This document shows, piece after piece, positions 1 to 11,781 of a stretch of 64,000 bases of DNA (positions are counted from its first letter, which is position 1; each line of letters opens with the position of its first letter). Location: contig NQMI01000001.1 in assembly GCA_002270565.1 (NCBI GenBank), positions 1,166,196 to 1,230,195 on the forward strand, written 5' to 3'. Source of the stretch: Stenocarpella maydis. Lineage: Eukaryota; Ascomycota; Sordariomycetes; Diaporthales; Diaporthaceae. Below the pieces are notes generated by a model. It did no database searches. It saw only the letters and a program-made list of their open reading frames with translations, and was not told the DNA's origin. Both the position numbers and the translations under genes were made by a program.

Positions 1-1211
1 GCGAGTAAAACTGAGAGCTGCTAGCCGAACGGGTAGTCGTTTCACAGCGTCACGGTATCGAGATATGTGCCGAGTCTTGGAATCTCAGGAGTCGGTTTTC
101 CATACTGCAACCACCCAATGTGTGGACGTGTCGTCAGTCTGGCAAACCGACCAGGGTTTCAATCATGGCAACGCATATCTGGACTCTTCCTGGCCGATGA
201 CCGATGACCGATGACCACCCTGTCAATTCTGTTATCGCATGAGAAGATGTGACGATTTGCCCAGGTCAAACCTGTGAGGGACACCATCACGCGGACTCGC
301 GACAATCGTACCCCAAGTCACGGGGCAGGCCTCCCTGCCCTTTACGTGGGTCTTGAAACCTTCGACCCATTGATGGTGCCGTTCTTTCCCACTGGCATTT
401 ATCTCAAACGGTTTCCTCCCTTGTGAGCCAGCGGCTCAATCTGAGAATACGCTCTCATCAGCACGAGCAGATTTCCAGTGCAGCACAACCAAGATGCTGC
501 CAGTTTCTAGATATTTATGCCCCAGACAGCAGTGCACACGTTCAGCCCCAACTTCAGCACACGCAGAGTCCGCAGCCGAGCAAGGCTACTGTCGAACCGC
601 TCGGGCTAGGTTATGGAATGGCAACTGACCTTTTTATCTTGGTTCATCCTACCATCTTCGCCACGGGCTATGGAGACGAGACTCTCCAGCAACAAGCCTG
701 ATCCAGCGCATTTTGGATAATGGTACTAATTTTGGTTTCAAGGATGGGAACAGGCCATTGGATTCGACCTGTGGAACGTATTCCGTCATGCCGTCCAGGT
801 ATTCTTTTTGCTGATAGGCCGCCCGTATTTTGGTCTTTGAAGGGCCATCTGATGCTTGGCTGGCCATAGGGCTGCATTAGCGCATCCGCAAGGTGCTGCA
901 CGTCAAGACGCAGAGCCCCCCCGCCCCGCTCGGTGTGGTTCCACTGCTGCATTGTGAGCTCTCTCTGTCCGCAGCGAGCTTCACCCGGCGTGCACCAATG
1001 CTGCCCATCTACTCAAAAGCCTCTGCAAATCAAGTCCAAGTCCTGGCGATTCCCCAGTCCATGATCAATGTTTCGCAGAACATCTCCAAGTGCTATTCTA
1101 TCCGCCCGATGGAGCTCGGGGCTTTCTGGGACCTCTGACACATACCTTCGATGCGTTTCGCAAATGGCGCACCATTCTTATGCCTGCGACATCAACGCAT
1201 AACCTCTACAC
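1..1211. other. Left-edge region without a recognisable gene
   Basis: Open frames here are short and overlap on both strands, and none shows a family motif. The only local structure seen is three perfect copies of CCGATGA at 194-214. It may be upstream sequence of the decayed kinase that follows. Confidence 0.5.
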
Positions 1212-2545
1212 CATTGCCGCGTAGGAGGCTATAATCCACCCAAGCTCGGTGCACTAATGTTCTCAAACAAGGCAGGTGCAAAATCCTGCATAAAGTCGGA
1301 TGGGGCGCCTATCCAACCACCTGGGCCGCTAGGGATCAAAAGTAAGACATGTCGAAAGAATATTCGGAGGCTTGGAGGAGACGCTTCGGAATCTATACTG
1401 ATCTGAGCCGTACAGAAAATCGATATGTCGCTGTCAAGGTCTCGGTGTCGCAAACGAGTGACAGCCGAGAATACCAAATCCTCCGAGCGATTTCAGCGCT
1501 TCCTAGAGGCCACCCAGGCCGAAACCATGTGATGCAGATGTTTGACCATTTCGGAGAAAAAGGACCTAGCGGCACACACGGCTGTCTTGTTTTGGAATTG
1601 TTAGGTCCAAATGCACCCGATCTGATCGACTCCTCCTACAGCGACGAGAGGTTACCAGCACGTCTGGCTAAATCTGCCGCCTGCCAAGCGTTATCAGGAG
1701 TGGATTTTCTCTCAACACACCAAATTGGACATGGAGGTAAGTTCAGCTTACAGACATTAAATGTAGCCTTGCTTGACCTCGTCTAATGGTTCGTCCCAGA
1801 CCTACATGCGGGGAACCCAGCTTTCAAGATACCTACTGTTGATTCTTTTAACGAACAATAGTTTTACGATAAGATGGGCAAGCCTGAAACAGCCTTAGTG
1901 AGGAGAACAGACGGCGTGGCGCCAGAAAAGACTGTACCTAATGTACCGTCTTACTTGGTCCGGCCTACTTCTTTTACTAAGCACATCCGTGAAGCCATAC
2001 ACGTGAATCCATTTGTTAAAATCATCGACTTCGGTGAATCATTTCAAATGCCGAATACACCTACACGGCTTCAAACCCCGCTAGTAGTGAGGGCACCAGA
2101 ATGTCTCTTCTCCGATCAGCTAGACCATCGTGTTGACTTGTGGAGCACGGCTTGCTTGGTGAACCTATCCTTCGAATTCTATAAGACCGTTTATACTGAC
2201 ATGTATAGTTGTTTGAACCGGTCACTGGGCAGCCACCCTTCGATTCAATGATGTTGACTCCCGAGACTCTGATCCCACAGATGTTACAGTTCTGCAAGGT
2301 TGGAATGCCAGATCTCTGGCTGAAAAAGTGGCGGAAAAATGAATAAAGCTAAGTCCAGTAATGACCAGCCTTGCACTCTACAGGAGTGGTTGGAAAAGGT
2401 TTATTTCGACCCTAATCGTAACGCTGAGTTTACGAACCTGGATATTATCAGGGCTGGTTCCCTCGTCTCAAGAATGCTTAAGTTCAAGCTGTCGCCTAGG
2501 GCACAAATAAAGGAGATCCTGGCGGGTTTGTGGTTTGCTTCTTAG
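1212..2545 (+). pseudogene. Decayed SRPK-type serine/threonine protein kinase
   Basis: The conceptual product follows the fungal SRPK (SR-protein kinase) family from the glycine-rich loop to near the C-terminus. Visible landmarks are GGYNPPKLG, LHKVGWGAYPTTWAARD, NRYVAVKV, LVLELLGPNAPDLID, the catalytic loop HGDLHAGN, the DFG motif in KIIDFGESF, APECLF, VDLWSTACL and TGQPPFDS. Three introns fit by phase: 1342-1407, 1737-1799 and 2159-2208. At least three lesions break it: a frame change near 1265-1275 just before the glycine loop, an in-frame TAG at 1859-1861 where a glutamine codon is plausible (CAG to TAG fits repeat-induced point mutation), and a one-base slip in an A run at 2335-2341. The catalytic motifs survive, so decay looks recent. 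An ATG at 1349 lies inside the first intron and is not a start. The family call is firm; the exact ends are not. Confidence 0.8.
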
Positions 2546-3830
2546 ATTAAGCTTGCACTGCCCCTGTTCTTCGGAATTCTTAATGAATTTACACGTTTTG
2601 TAATTTTCTTTAGCGTCCTATAGTGAGTGCGGTGCTTAAGAGAATGCGTTTTATGCGGATAAAAACAACATACCAAAGCCTATAGCCATTCTTAACTCAC
2701 CCAGGCTAAGCATTCATCGTGGAGCAGATGCGGAGCAGAAGAGATATTGTGAGGGTGCTAATCTCAGAGATATTAAACCAGACTGTCTTGGCAACCAAAT
2801 GGGCCGCTACATCAGCATCAGCACTGACTGAAACCTTAAAATCTGTTTTTAATTGTAGTCTGACGAAGCCTACAGGAGAGGAAATATATACTAAGACGTG
2901 GCTTTTGAGAATATATGGTCTTTAAAAGATGAGCAACATCCCTCCTGTTTCAGTCCTGGTCAACAAATCAAGCAGAGTACTCAAGTTGGCGTCCCATTGC
3001 GGCCATCGCCACCTTTACTCTTATCCATATGATTCGAGAAATCAATATTCTCCCGCTACTATCGTGAAAGCGAAAATTGTTGATAAATCCAAGCCCATTA
3101 ATCTCTTGCTGTCCAGTTTGGGCTCAAGAACTATGTCCAGAAAGTGCATAAGAAACGCAGCAGGACCCAGAAGGTCAAGAGAGGTACGCCACTGCTAAAT
3201 TGCGCACTTATGCCATATCTAATCCCTCTATACGCGTTAATCACTCCCGAGTTTGCGGATACTCTTGCTAGATCATGGAGCTAGTGTGGGTGAGAAGTTC
3301 GAGGAGAAGTCTTGTCGGGAAAATGCTTTCTGCTGGGCAATACGAACAATGTGTAGAGATCGACGGTACCGCCGCCAAAGCGTTCAATACTGAAGAACGA
3401 GCCTTGGCCGAAAGGAGAGAGCCTAAATCTTCTTTGAGGATTCTAAAAGTTGGTGCAATTACACGTCTGTTGTTTGAAAATGCAAGGGGACGGGAGTAGC
3501 ATTCAGTCAAATGTGTAGTGGGATGCTCCTTTAAGAACTTGGCATCATAGCGCACATAGCAGGAACCGGGGTAATTATTTCATTCAAGAATTAGGTGCAA
3601 ATTGCATTACTATTTAGTCTGGATCATTTTGACACCTCGAAACTTGATTTCTCAGAAACATCTCAAGGCAGAGTGTCACGGGCTATAGCCCTAATTCAAG
3701 CAACCTCGCAATGCCCTCAGCCCATGGGCCCGCGAGGCTCTTGCCCTCGAGAGGTTATTATAGGCTAGAGTCAACTCGCAAGAGCTGCGCACCACGCGCC
3801 TCTAGCTACGGACTCGTCGAAGACGACGAA
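2546..3830. other. Gene-poor spacer between two kinase remnants
   Basis: Only short unrelated open frames are present, including plus-strand frames at 2719-2925 and 3275-3499. No domain was recognised. The right part could hold the unrecognisable N-terminal half of the kinase remnant that starts near 3831. Confidence 0.4.
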
Positions 3831-4131
3831 TCGCAAGTTTTCGGCCTCTTGTCACACTATATCCGGGCCGACAACACAATGCACGACAACTTTAGGTCAA
3901 GGAGCCAGGGTCTTTCGGCAGCGATGTGAAAGACGAGTGGAAGAGACAGGTGACGGGCATAGTGGAGGCACTCCACAGAGCTCAGGTGCTGGAATTATAT
4001 GGGGCAATGTGAAGGCAAGTAATGTATTTTTGGATATTGCAGGGCATGCGTGGGTACTGACCTTGGGGCCGGCCACACGGAGGGGTGGGCTGACTGCGGC
4101 AAATCAGGCACCGTTGAAGGAGATTCGCAGA
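3831..4131 (+). pseudogene. Fragment of a second fungal protein kinase
   Basis: Pieces of a kinase of the fungal type that carries WGDxKPDNVL and DFGGGYTxGWVD motifs are spread over changing frames. In order: QVFGLLSHYIRAD (frame of 3837), DEWKRQVTGIVEALHRA (from 3935), GIIWGNVKASNVFLDIAGHAWV (about 3992-4057), then GAGHTEGWADCGKSG and TVEGDSQ (to 4131). Three frame changes separate these blocks, and the catalytic Asp position reads Asn (WGN in place of WGD), so it cannot encode an active kinase. The N-terminal lobe and the C-terminal tail are not recognisable. It is a different kinase subfamily from the SRPK remnant upstream, so the two are not simply a tandem duplication. Assignment rests on motif memory only. 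Confidence 0.65.
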
Positions 4132-5640
4132 GGCCTTCGAGCAACCATATCATTTACTGGCACAAGCAGAGGCCCTGGAATCACGAAATGAACAAATGGC
4201 CTCTGTGGAGACTTGCGGCTCAACATAATCCAAATGCCGAGATACTTCCAACTCCATTTCTTTCCTCGGTCTACAAAGCAACAACTGGCATGGCCGGATG
4301 ATCTAGCAACGGCTTGCATTGATCATGTGGCAGAAGGCAAAGAGTTATATGAAGAGAAAGTTGTGTACTCAGTACATTTAATGAACAGAGAGATGTACCA
4401 CTAAATGACACTTTACTTTGACATACTGACAAAGAGATTTCTATAGAGGCCAATAGTTGGACCTATACTAGTAGCCATGTCCCCACTTAAGTAGGTACAT
4501 TGTATAGTCATGAATCTGAGGTGCGAAACTCTGGAATGCTTCTGGAAGCTAGGAAATGCCTAAACGAATGGGCCCTGGCTATGGTTCCCCGAGGCAGGCA
4601 CCGTGACGTGCAAATTGTACACGAGGTATTGACAGTCCCAACCCCAGCCTGTTTGTTCTCAAAACACAACGGCAGTATCTCATTTAGCATTATGCGCCTT
4701 TCGTTTAACCCAAACATGACTCCCAATCGCGCAAGGTGCAACGAATTTCCCCAGGCCTAATGTAATACCGAACAGCGTAAATCGTGTTCCTAGTCTATCT
4801 CTACTAGATTCTCATGGCGACCCAACGACTCAAATTTTGATTTAGTTTGAGTCCATGTTGATAGATTTGAAAGGATTGGGGAGGAAATAGGGGTGCTTGC
4901 TATACTTTGGAACTATACATGAGTAGGTCGCGGAATATTTATGAACCATACTCACCTTGTGCACTTGACAGTGTCGAATGTGAAGTACGGTTTCCAGACG
5001 TAGCCATTGAAGTTAACCTGACCCTACGAAACTCACACATATCTGCACACAATCCGGTTTGCACAAGCCCATCAGCAACATTATTGACAGTAGGGGATAA
5101 TCTGGCCCAACCATTCAACCGCGAGTCCATATCCAGGCCCCGAGACTGAGGTGAAAGATGGAGCACAATTCCAGCCAAAATGTGCGGTAACATTCGCCGG
5201 TGGCACTCACCCCACCACGAAAGTTCTGTCACAAACTGTGTTCTTGTCAGGAGAATTTGCTCATGGGAGGTATCTGCTCGAAACCGGTGTCCTGGTAAAG
5301 ACCGGCCGGTCGCTCACAATGCTGCAGTCGAGATTTCCACGGACCTAACAAAATAACACAGCCACCCACTCTCCACCCATCTGGAAAGTTCGTAGCAACA
5401 TCCAACAAATAGTGCTCGCTTGTGTCATCTCACATAAATCTCACAAGAAGTCCCCCGGTTCAATTTCTGGTTCGTGAAACGGCAAAGGTCTACTGAGAGG
5501 ACCATGTTGTTTGGGAAGTTACATATGTATTGCTTTTGATCATTGGCCATGGGTGAGTGCGTGATAGAGGTTCCGCAAGCATCTAGCGTAAGATGAGATT
5601 TAGGCTCATGCCCTAGCCATTATATTTGACATACACAACT
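4132..5640. other. Region without a recognisable gene
   Basis: Short overlapping frames on both strands (for example 4500-4760 plus and 4939-5232 minus) show no domain, signal peptide or splice pattern that could be supported. Confidence 0.45.
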
Positions 5641-8600
5641 TCCGCAGATTTTGTTTCATATTTTCCGGGATAAGAGACAATCTCATGGCTCGAGTGGAGG
5701 TTGAAATTTGCACCCGACGATGGGTTACATCTAAGCGGCGGCCTGTGCAATCTGTGGTATCAGCGTGGAGCACTGCTTCAAAGCGTCTCCCCACGGCCCT
5801 GTGTTTTGACTGCTCGCGTCTGGAGTGCGAACGCAGTCTGGTTGCCTGCATCGAAATGTTGCAGTTGCATCAGGCGAGGTGGCAAAACCGCGCAAGGCCC
5901 AAAGGCATGAAGGGGTTGCTCGGTCCCCAAAGTATGGTCGGGTCGCCACACGCGCGCCACCGCATGACTTGCACCTAGATGGCAACATGAAATACCGATA
6001 GTGGGACCCTGCATTCGTTCAAATGTTTCGAATCCTGCGTGCAGAGAAGCCCTCGGGGGGCGGCCTGGGAGCGTCATTGGGCTGGACGTTGACGGCGTCC
6101 CCGAGATCTCACGTGCAGCTCAACAGAGAGCGAAACGCAAGCGAAAACTAAAATGCAGAATGAGAGGAAAGCTAGCCAGAGGTTCGGTGACAAAACCAAT
6201 CATGATGCCGGCATTGCTGAAGGGACCAGAATGCTCTTGGGAGCACTCACCGCCTTCTCCATTACGTTGTGAGCGACTCGTGACGTGGCAAAATGCCGGA
6301 GCATGTGCGGCTTCATCATATTCGGAGAGCGCCGAGTCGGCCTCTTGATTCTGTCCTCGGAAGCCCGGGCCTCCACATCAACATCGCTTCATGCTTGCAC
6401 CAGTCGACTGCTGTTTGCGAGGTGAACTAGCCAGCCGGCATCCCAAAAGACTCTATTACGACACGATGTTGCTTACAGAGCTTGAGGGTGACTTTATTAC
6501 CTCATGGCCTGGTTCGTCCTGGTTCAACGTGACTGCGAGCACGAGGCTCTGGCGTTGGGATGCCAGGTAGGAGGAACCACAACATGGTTACTGCCGACAA
6601 TTGTGGCCGAGCATCACGTAGTCCATGCTCATTCACCGGAAGACATGGCCCAGATGACGCCTTCCGACTCCGACAGGGGGCCGCCAAGGGCTCGTCCGTT
6701 TGACCGGCTTGCCTGGGTCACGCTGGCAACAGGATTGCAGAGTTTCTGTAACAACGGGCATTATCTGTAAGATAATTAGCCTCGACACTTGTAAGAGAAA
6801 AGAAAAGACGGGACAGCAAGGCGCCGGTCCCCTACTAGATGGCGGAAATAGACTCCCGGCCCTCAATTGAGTTTTGCCAGGGCTGCGCCTGGGCTGCTGA
6901 ACTAGTCAAGGCGGTGCAGTCGACTTCAGCAGAGATGGGACGACACTTGCACCTACGTCCGGGGCCGGTATAATGGCCTACTGCAGAAGCTGGTCTCGTC
7001 TGGAGGCCGTGGATGAAACATGGCTCGAATGCGTGATGCATTGATCACAGGGAGGTTCAATGGATCCGCGCATGTTTGCCCACTACGACATCACTTATAC
7101 GCCTCGATTTCGTCCAGATGTCGTCAGACTTGCAGCAATGTCCTGATCCTGTGCTTGGTCTCAAGCTCGCGGGTTCCAACCAGTTGACGAATCAGCCTTG
7201 AAGCCCCCCGAGCCGGGCGCGTTCCAATGCCAAGATACTGATGAGAATATAAAAGGAGCATTTCCTTGTGGGTGGGAGGACGGCATTGAGGATGCGGATG
7301 TCGCGTGACCAGCATAGATAAGACGGGTCGGTCCTTGCGAGATGGTCGAGATCGGCGGCGGGTGGGTCTGGCCCGCTAGTACACTAGCAGAACTACACGT
7401 GTACTCCGTACTGTAGATGCCCTCCTGCAGCTCCCGCCGGCTGGGCCGCCCACACAGGCCGCGCACCCGGGCCCGCCTCCCTAGCGGCCGTTCGCTAGAC
7501 TACCTAGGCTAGGTATTTTGCCTGGCGTCCAGTTGCACAAACACAATTGCTGGCTGCAAGCCACATACATACGCTGACGCCGTTGGCATTGCATGTTGGG
7601 GATGTGGCCATGCCTCGGCGGAGCTCCGACGAGACGGCACGGTAATAAGAGGGGTCTCCACAACGCACGGGAAGGGACTCGGCCTCCAGCCCGGCCTGCA
7701 ACCAAGACAGCAGCCGGTGGTGGCTTCGATATTGATTCTCGTTGCATGATGAATGCGGTGCCCTACGAGCCAGAAATTGGACCATAGTGACCTGTCTGCA
7801 GCCCCACTCCATGCACATGAAGCGCGGCATATGGCAGCTCTAGGCGTAGCCTCCTGCGCGCAGCCTGCCGCGAGCCTCCTGTCCCTGGACATACACTGCC
7901 ATATATAGTATGTGAAAGTGGAGTGCAGGGTAAAAGGCGGAGAAGGCTGCGCGGCAGAAGGATGTGCGGCCAGGATCGGTGAGAGAAAGTGTTGCTTCTC
8001 GGGCAGCCGCTCGGGGTAGCCTGACTACCAGCCAGGCGATCTGGCTGAGGGGTTGAGATCGAGATTCAATCCTTGGGAGATGGCAAGCATATAGTATAAC
8101 ATGACGGAGGTAGTCGTCTGAAGAAACGACTTCCAAGAATCTGGCCCAGCCATGACGTCCTCGAGGATGAGCTTGGCTGCTGGGCTTGGTTGCCGGGCGC
8201 GAGGTGAGGTTGGGCTAGGGGAACTGATTGGGCGGCCAACGTGGTGGCAGTCCGGCAAGCCACCAAGACTGCGAGAGGGGTGCAGTCTACATAGCAAGTC
8301 AAGCTTGATCGTGGCCTTCGATACAACCCCTAACCTTGCAAGGCTGCAAGCTTGGAACTGGCGCTTTGTTGCAGGTGCTGTTGCCGGCCTCCGGGCTGGC
8401 CAACTCAAGGCGGTCTGGCTCCATCGCCCAGGGGCTTCTACTGCGTGAGCAGGCTGGCCATGGCGTGCCAATGGTCTGGTCTGACTGGCTTTGGGGGAAG
8501 GCCGCTCACAATTCGGGTTTATTTCTCTGGGATGAACTGCTTCCGTGCAACGACTTCCAAGGCTTTCTAGGCTCTCCAAGAAAGGCCCGAAAGCGGTCGG

Positions 8601-9020
8601 ATGCAGCAACGCACAGGCAAGGAGGTGTGGCGGGAACCTGTTGGATCGCCATTGCATGCTGCTTCCTGCGGACCAACCTAAATTGTTGGAGTTAGCTGAA
8701 ACAGATGCACCTGGAACTACTCAGCTAAGCAGCTAAGTTGGGAAGCATATGATGCTCCCGCGACACCTGCCTTATAAGTTATAAGTCACCTGGGGCGCGA
8801 ACGCAGCACCGGCATCAGCACGGCGGGCGATGATCGCACAGCAGGTACCTCTGGTACACCGCAGAGCCCGCATGCGTCATGCAAGAGCCATGCCGTAGCT
8901 CCTGAATATGCATGGTCAAGTGCGCACGCAGCCCAGACGCGTAAACCCTCCCGGGTATGCACCACAGCACGACCCCTCGTCTCCTCATGACGGACTGTGT
9001 GCCTGGGCATCGGGAGCTGA

Positions 9021-9049
9021 AGCTGGAGCTGGAGCTGGAGCTGGAGCTG
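9021..9049. repeat. CTGGAG hexanucleotide microsatellite
   Basis: Four to five tandem CTGGAG units followed by degenerate GAGCTGC copies. It lies in gene-free DNA. Confidence 0.7.
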
Positions 9050-10700
9050 CGAGCTGCGAGCAGCAAGCCGCAAGGTGCAAGGTACAAGCTGCAAGCTACA
9101 CGGGATCGGGAAAGGGCTTCCGTCGAGAGACGGCTCGAAGCTCCATGTTGGGCGGCGTGGTGGGATCCGGGCGTTTTGGATCCCGAGATGGAGATATAAC
9201 GTGGAGTTGATATAGAGCAGGTCAGGACAGGCATGGTGTCGACAGCGCCTAGCCGTCTACTGTATGTACACTACACTACAGCCACCGGGCCTCGGCCGGC
9301 TGGGATAATAAGGTAACAGTCAAGTGGTATCGCCCACAGGAGCGCACATATAGACCAGCCACCACAGCAGAAGTCGTTAGTATTGACCGGAGGCCAGGGC
9401 CTCACACTGGGCAAGCAACGGGCAGTTGCAATGTCGTGGTGCTGCACGAGTCCCAAGGCCGGAGTTAGCTCCCAATAAGGTTGAGAGGATGCAGCACCAG
9501 TATGCAGACTAGTATGTAATGGCGACTGCATGTGCCCAGGTGAGTATGCTTGCTGGTGGCAGTCCGGACGGAGGTCCAGTACCACAAGCAGGTAGCACGG
9601 CCTGGCACCGAGACAAGACACTCGGGACGGGCTCCTCTGGCGACAATAGCATTGTGCAGTGGATGCAGAAGGAGATGGGGATGTGGATGGAGATGGAGAT
9701 TGCCATGGCCGGGCCGGGATCAATATTCTGATCTGACAGCGGGCCCGCCCTATCAAGGCGTCTCTTGCCAGCTGACCAGAGATTTGTCGAGATGGCCTCA
9801 TTTGCGCTGCCCAGACACTGTTTGATTAGTATAGAGTTCCAATGCTGCCGTATTGGCGAGGGCGGATAAGGCCTCGTGAGACACGCAGACTGACGACAAT
9901 AAGGTTTTGGTCTTGTCTGGTAGACTATACTCGGTGGCACGCACCTTGTCAGTGAGGTTGGCGGATGATACACACTTGGGCCGTGTACCCGCGACCGACT
10001 GCCACAGCGCAGTAGCGCACATGTCCCAGGTGGGCTTGGTGGGCTTGGTGGGGTGCATGTGGGAGGTGTGGGGGCCCTGGCCTGCCTCAGAATCTCAGAT
10101 ATGAGCAGGGGGGGGGTTCCCATGGCCCGCCCGAGAACCAACCCATGGATTCCTGCAACCTCCTTCCCTGTTTCTGGTGTAAAATGCGTAAGATGCGCCC
10201 ATGTGTGGGGCACGCAGGAGCACGCACAGGACCACTCAGGCGTGCCTGCCTCGTGCGCCATCCTGGGCCACAGAGCGCCAGCAGGCAGAGACAGGCAACA
10301 AGACAGGCTGCTGCAGGCAATATCGAGCCTGCGCAGATGCCAACTCCTCCTGACCAGTCTTTTTCCCTGAAGCTGCAGCAACGAGGAGCGGGGACGGTTG
10401 ACACCTCACCTTGTCTCGTCTTGCCTAGAGTGCTCTGTTGGCTTGTGCTCTGTCGGTTCTGTCTTGCACCTGCATTCTTGCATTAACCCACACACGCCCA
10501 CCACCCCCCCCTTTCTCTTGCCTTGGCTGTTAGTCTCCCGGTCTCCCGGTCTGCTGCACCCAGTCGAGTGACTAAACCGCCCGCCTGGAATGTCTCGACT
10601 GACTCTCGTGCCACCAACCACATCGGGTTACCTAGGTGTTGTCAGTATCTACCGCCTAGTCCATCGTGCGTGCCCCTGGGCTATTTTGCTCGATCAGACT

Positions 10701-10743
10701 AGTGGCAGTAGTAGCAGTAGCAGCAGTAGCAGCAGCACCACTG
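10701..10743. repeat. AGC/AGT trinucleotide microsatellite
   Basis: An imperfect run of AGT and AGC triplets ends in CACCACTGG. It lies in the presumed leader or promoter of the 11715 gene. Confidence 0.65.
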
Positions 10744-11652
10744 GTCCTGCAATAGCAGCCCGGCTCTCTTATATTACATAGCATAGGTCGCTTGCACTTC
10801 CCTGTTTTGCCGGCATGCGTGGTGATCCTGCAACATCAATCTTCCTCTCTGTCCCATCCACTCCTTTCTTATTTCCAGGGTGAGGCTGGCTTCTTCTTCA
10901 GCCCGACTGCCAGACCACACACGCACAAGGATACGCTGACAGCCTTGGTTTGACGCCGTCGTCGCATCAAACTCCCCAAAGCACTCAAGCCAACAGGAGG
11001 TCCAGGCCCGAGTCTAGGACGTCGGGCAAGCCAGCCCAGGAGCAGGTCCAGGTCCAAGCCTAAGACAGGCCGGGACAAGTCGCACACGTCAAAACCAAAA
11101 GCCGTGGGAGATTCATTCCTGCCCAGGAGCACCGCCAGTCCTTGGCTGAGGTCCCGATCGGAACTAGCACGGAGCCGCCCCCCCGGAGCCGCCATCGCTT
11201 CACTAATTAATTCAGGACTCAATCGACTCGAACCGGTGAACCTCCTCCGGTGAAGCTGGTTGTCGAGAACTGGTTTTCCGCCCACACCTGCAGTTTACTT
11301 CGCCGCTGCACATCCTCGCCTACATCACCTCCTGCCCGGATTCTCCAGACTTCTCAGACTCCAGACTCCAGACCAGTCCAGACTGCACCGCACAGAGCCC
11401 ACTCCGCCCGCCCTGCAGCGCTGTTGATCCACTCGCCTCGACTCTTGCCTGGTCCCACCCGTCACCGAATATCCCTGGGCCGCTTGCTAGTCGTCCTTGT
11501 CCCTCTTCTCACCCTCTCATCCCTCCGACCCCCTTCGCCCGTCTCTCCGCACCAAGCCCATTGACGCCAGCCGTGCGTCACCGTCCAATCATCCAATCTC
11601 AACATTCCCGCGCTTGACTGAAGATCGGAATGGCGGCCTTATTCATCGTCGC

Positions 11653-11781
11653 ATGACCGCTGCACCCCTCCTGCCCGGCCTCGCAGGCACGACTTCGTCC
11701 TGCCGCCGGCCAACATGGGGAACGCACCCTCAAAAGAGCCGCAAGGCCGTCCTTTTCACAGGCTATCTAAACCCAGAGTAG
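11653..11781 (+). promoter_or_regulatory. Upstream ORF overlapping the 11715 start codon
   Basis: An ATG at 11653 opens a 42-codon frame that ends at TAG 11779-11781, past the main ATG at 11715 and in a different frame. If both lie on the mRNA, translation of this frame would compete with the main start. Whether the transcript begins upstream of 11653 cannot be seen here. Confidence 0.4.

Larger units (their letters stand above)
5641..11652. other. Six-kilobase GC-rich intergenic stretch
   Basis: This stretch has normal GC-rich composition but no frame with convincing coding character. Open frames such as 8025-8657 and 9509-10381 (both minus) are low-complexity, overlap other long frames and lack motifs. 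From about 10.4 kb the plus strand becomes pyrimidine-rich (runs of C and CT), as fungal 5' leaders often are. It is most simply read as promoter and leader of the gene starting at 11715, possibly with noncoding transcripts. No boundary of the promoter can be placed. Confidence 0.4.

Noticed and set aside
1349..1407. ATG at 1349 as start of the kinase
   Set aside because: It lies inside an intron; glycine-loop coding sequence is found upstream.
8025..8657. 210-codon minus-strand open frame
   Set aside because: No domain or splice logic, and equally open frames lie on the opposite strand.
9509..10381. 290-codon minus-strand open frame
   Set aside because: Low-complexity Pro/Ser/Cys-rich product, overlapping open frames in other phases, no motif or clear start; typical of chance frames in GC-rich DNA.
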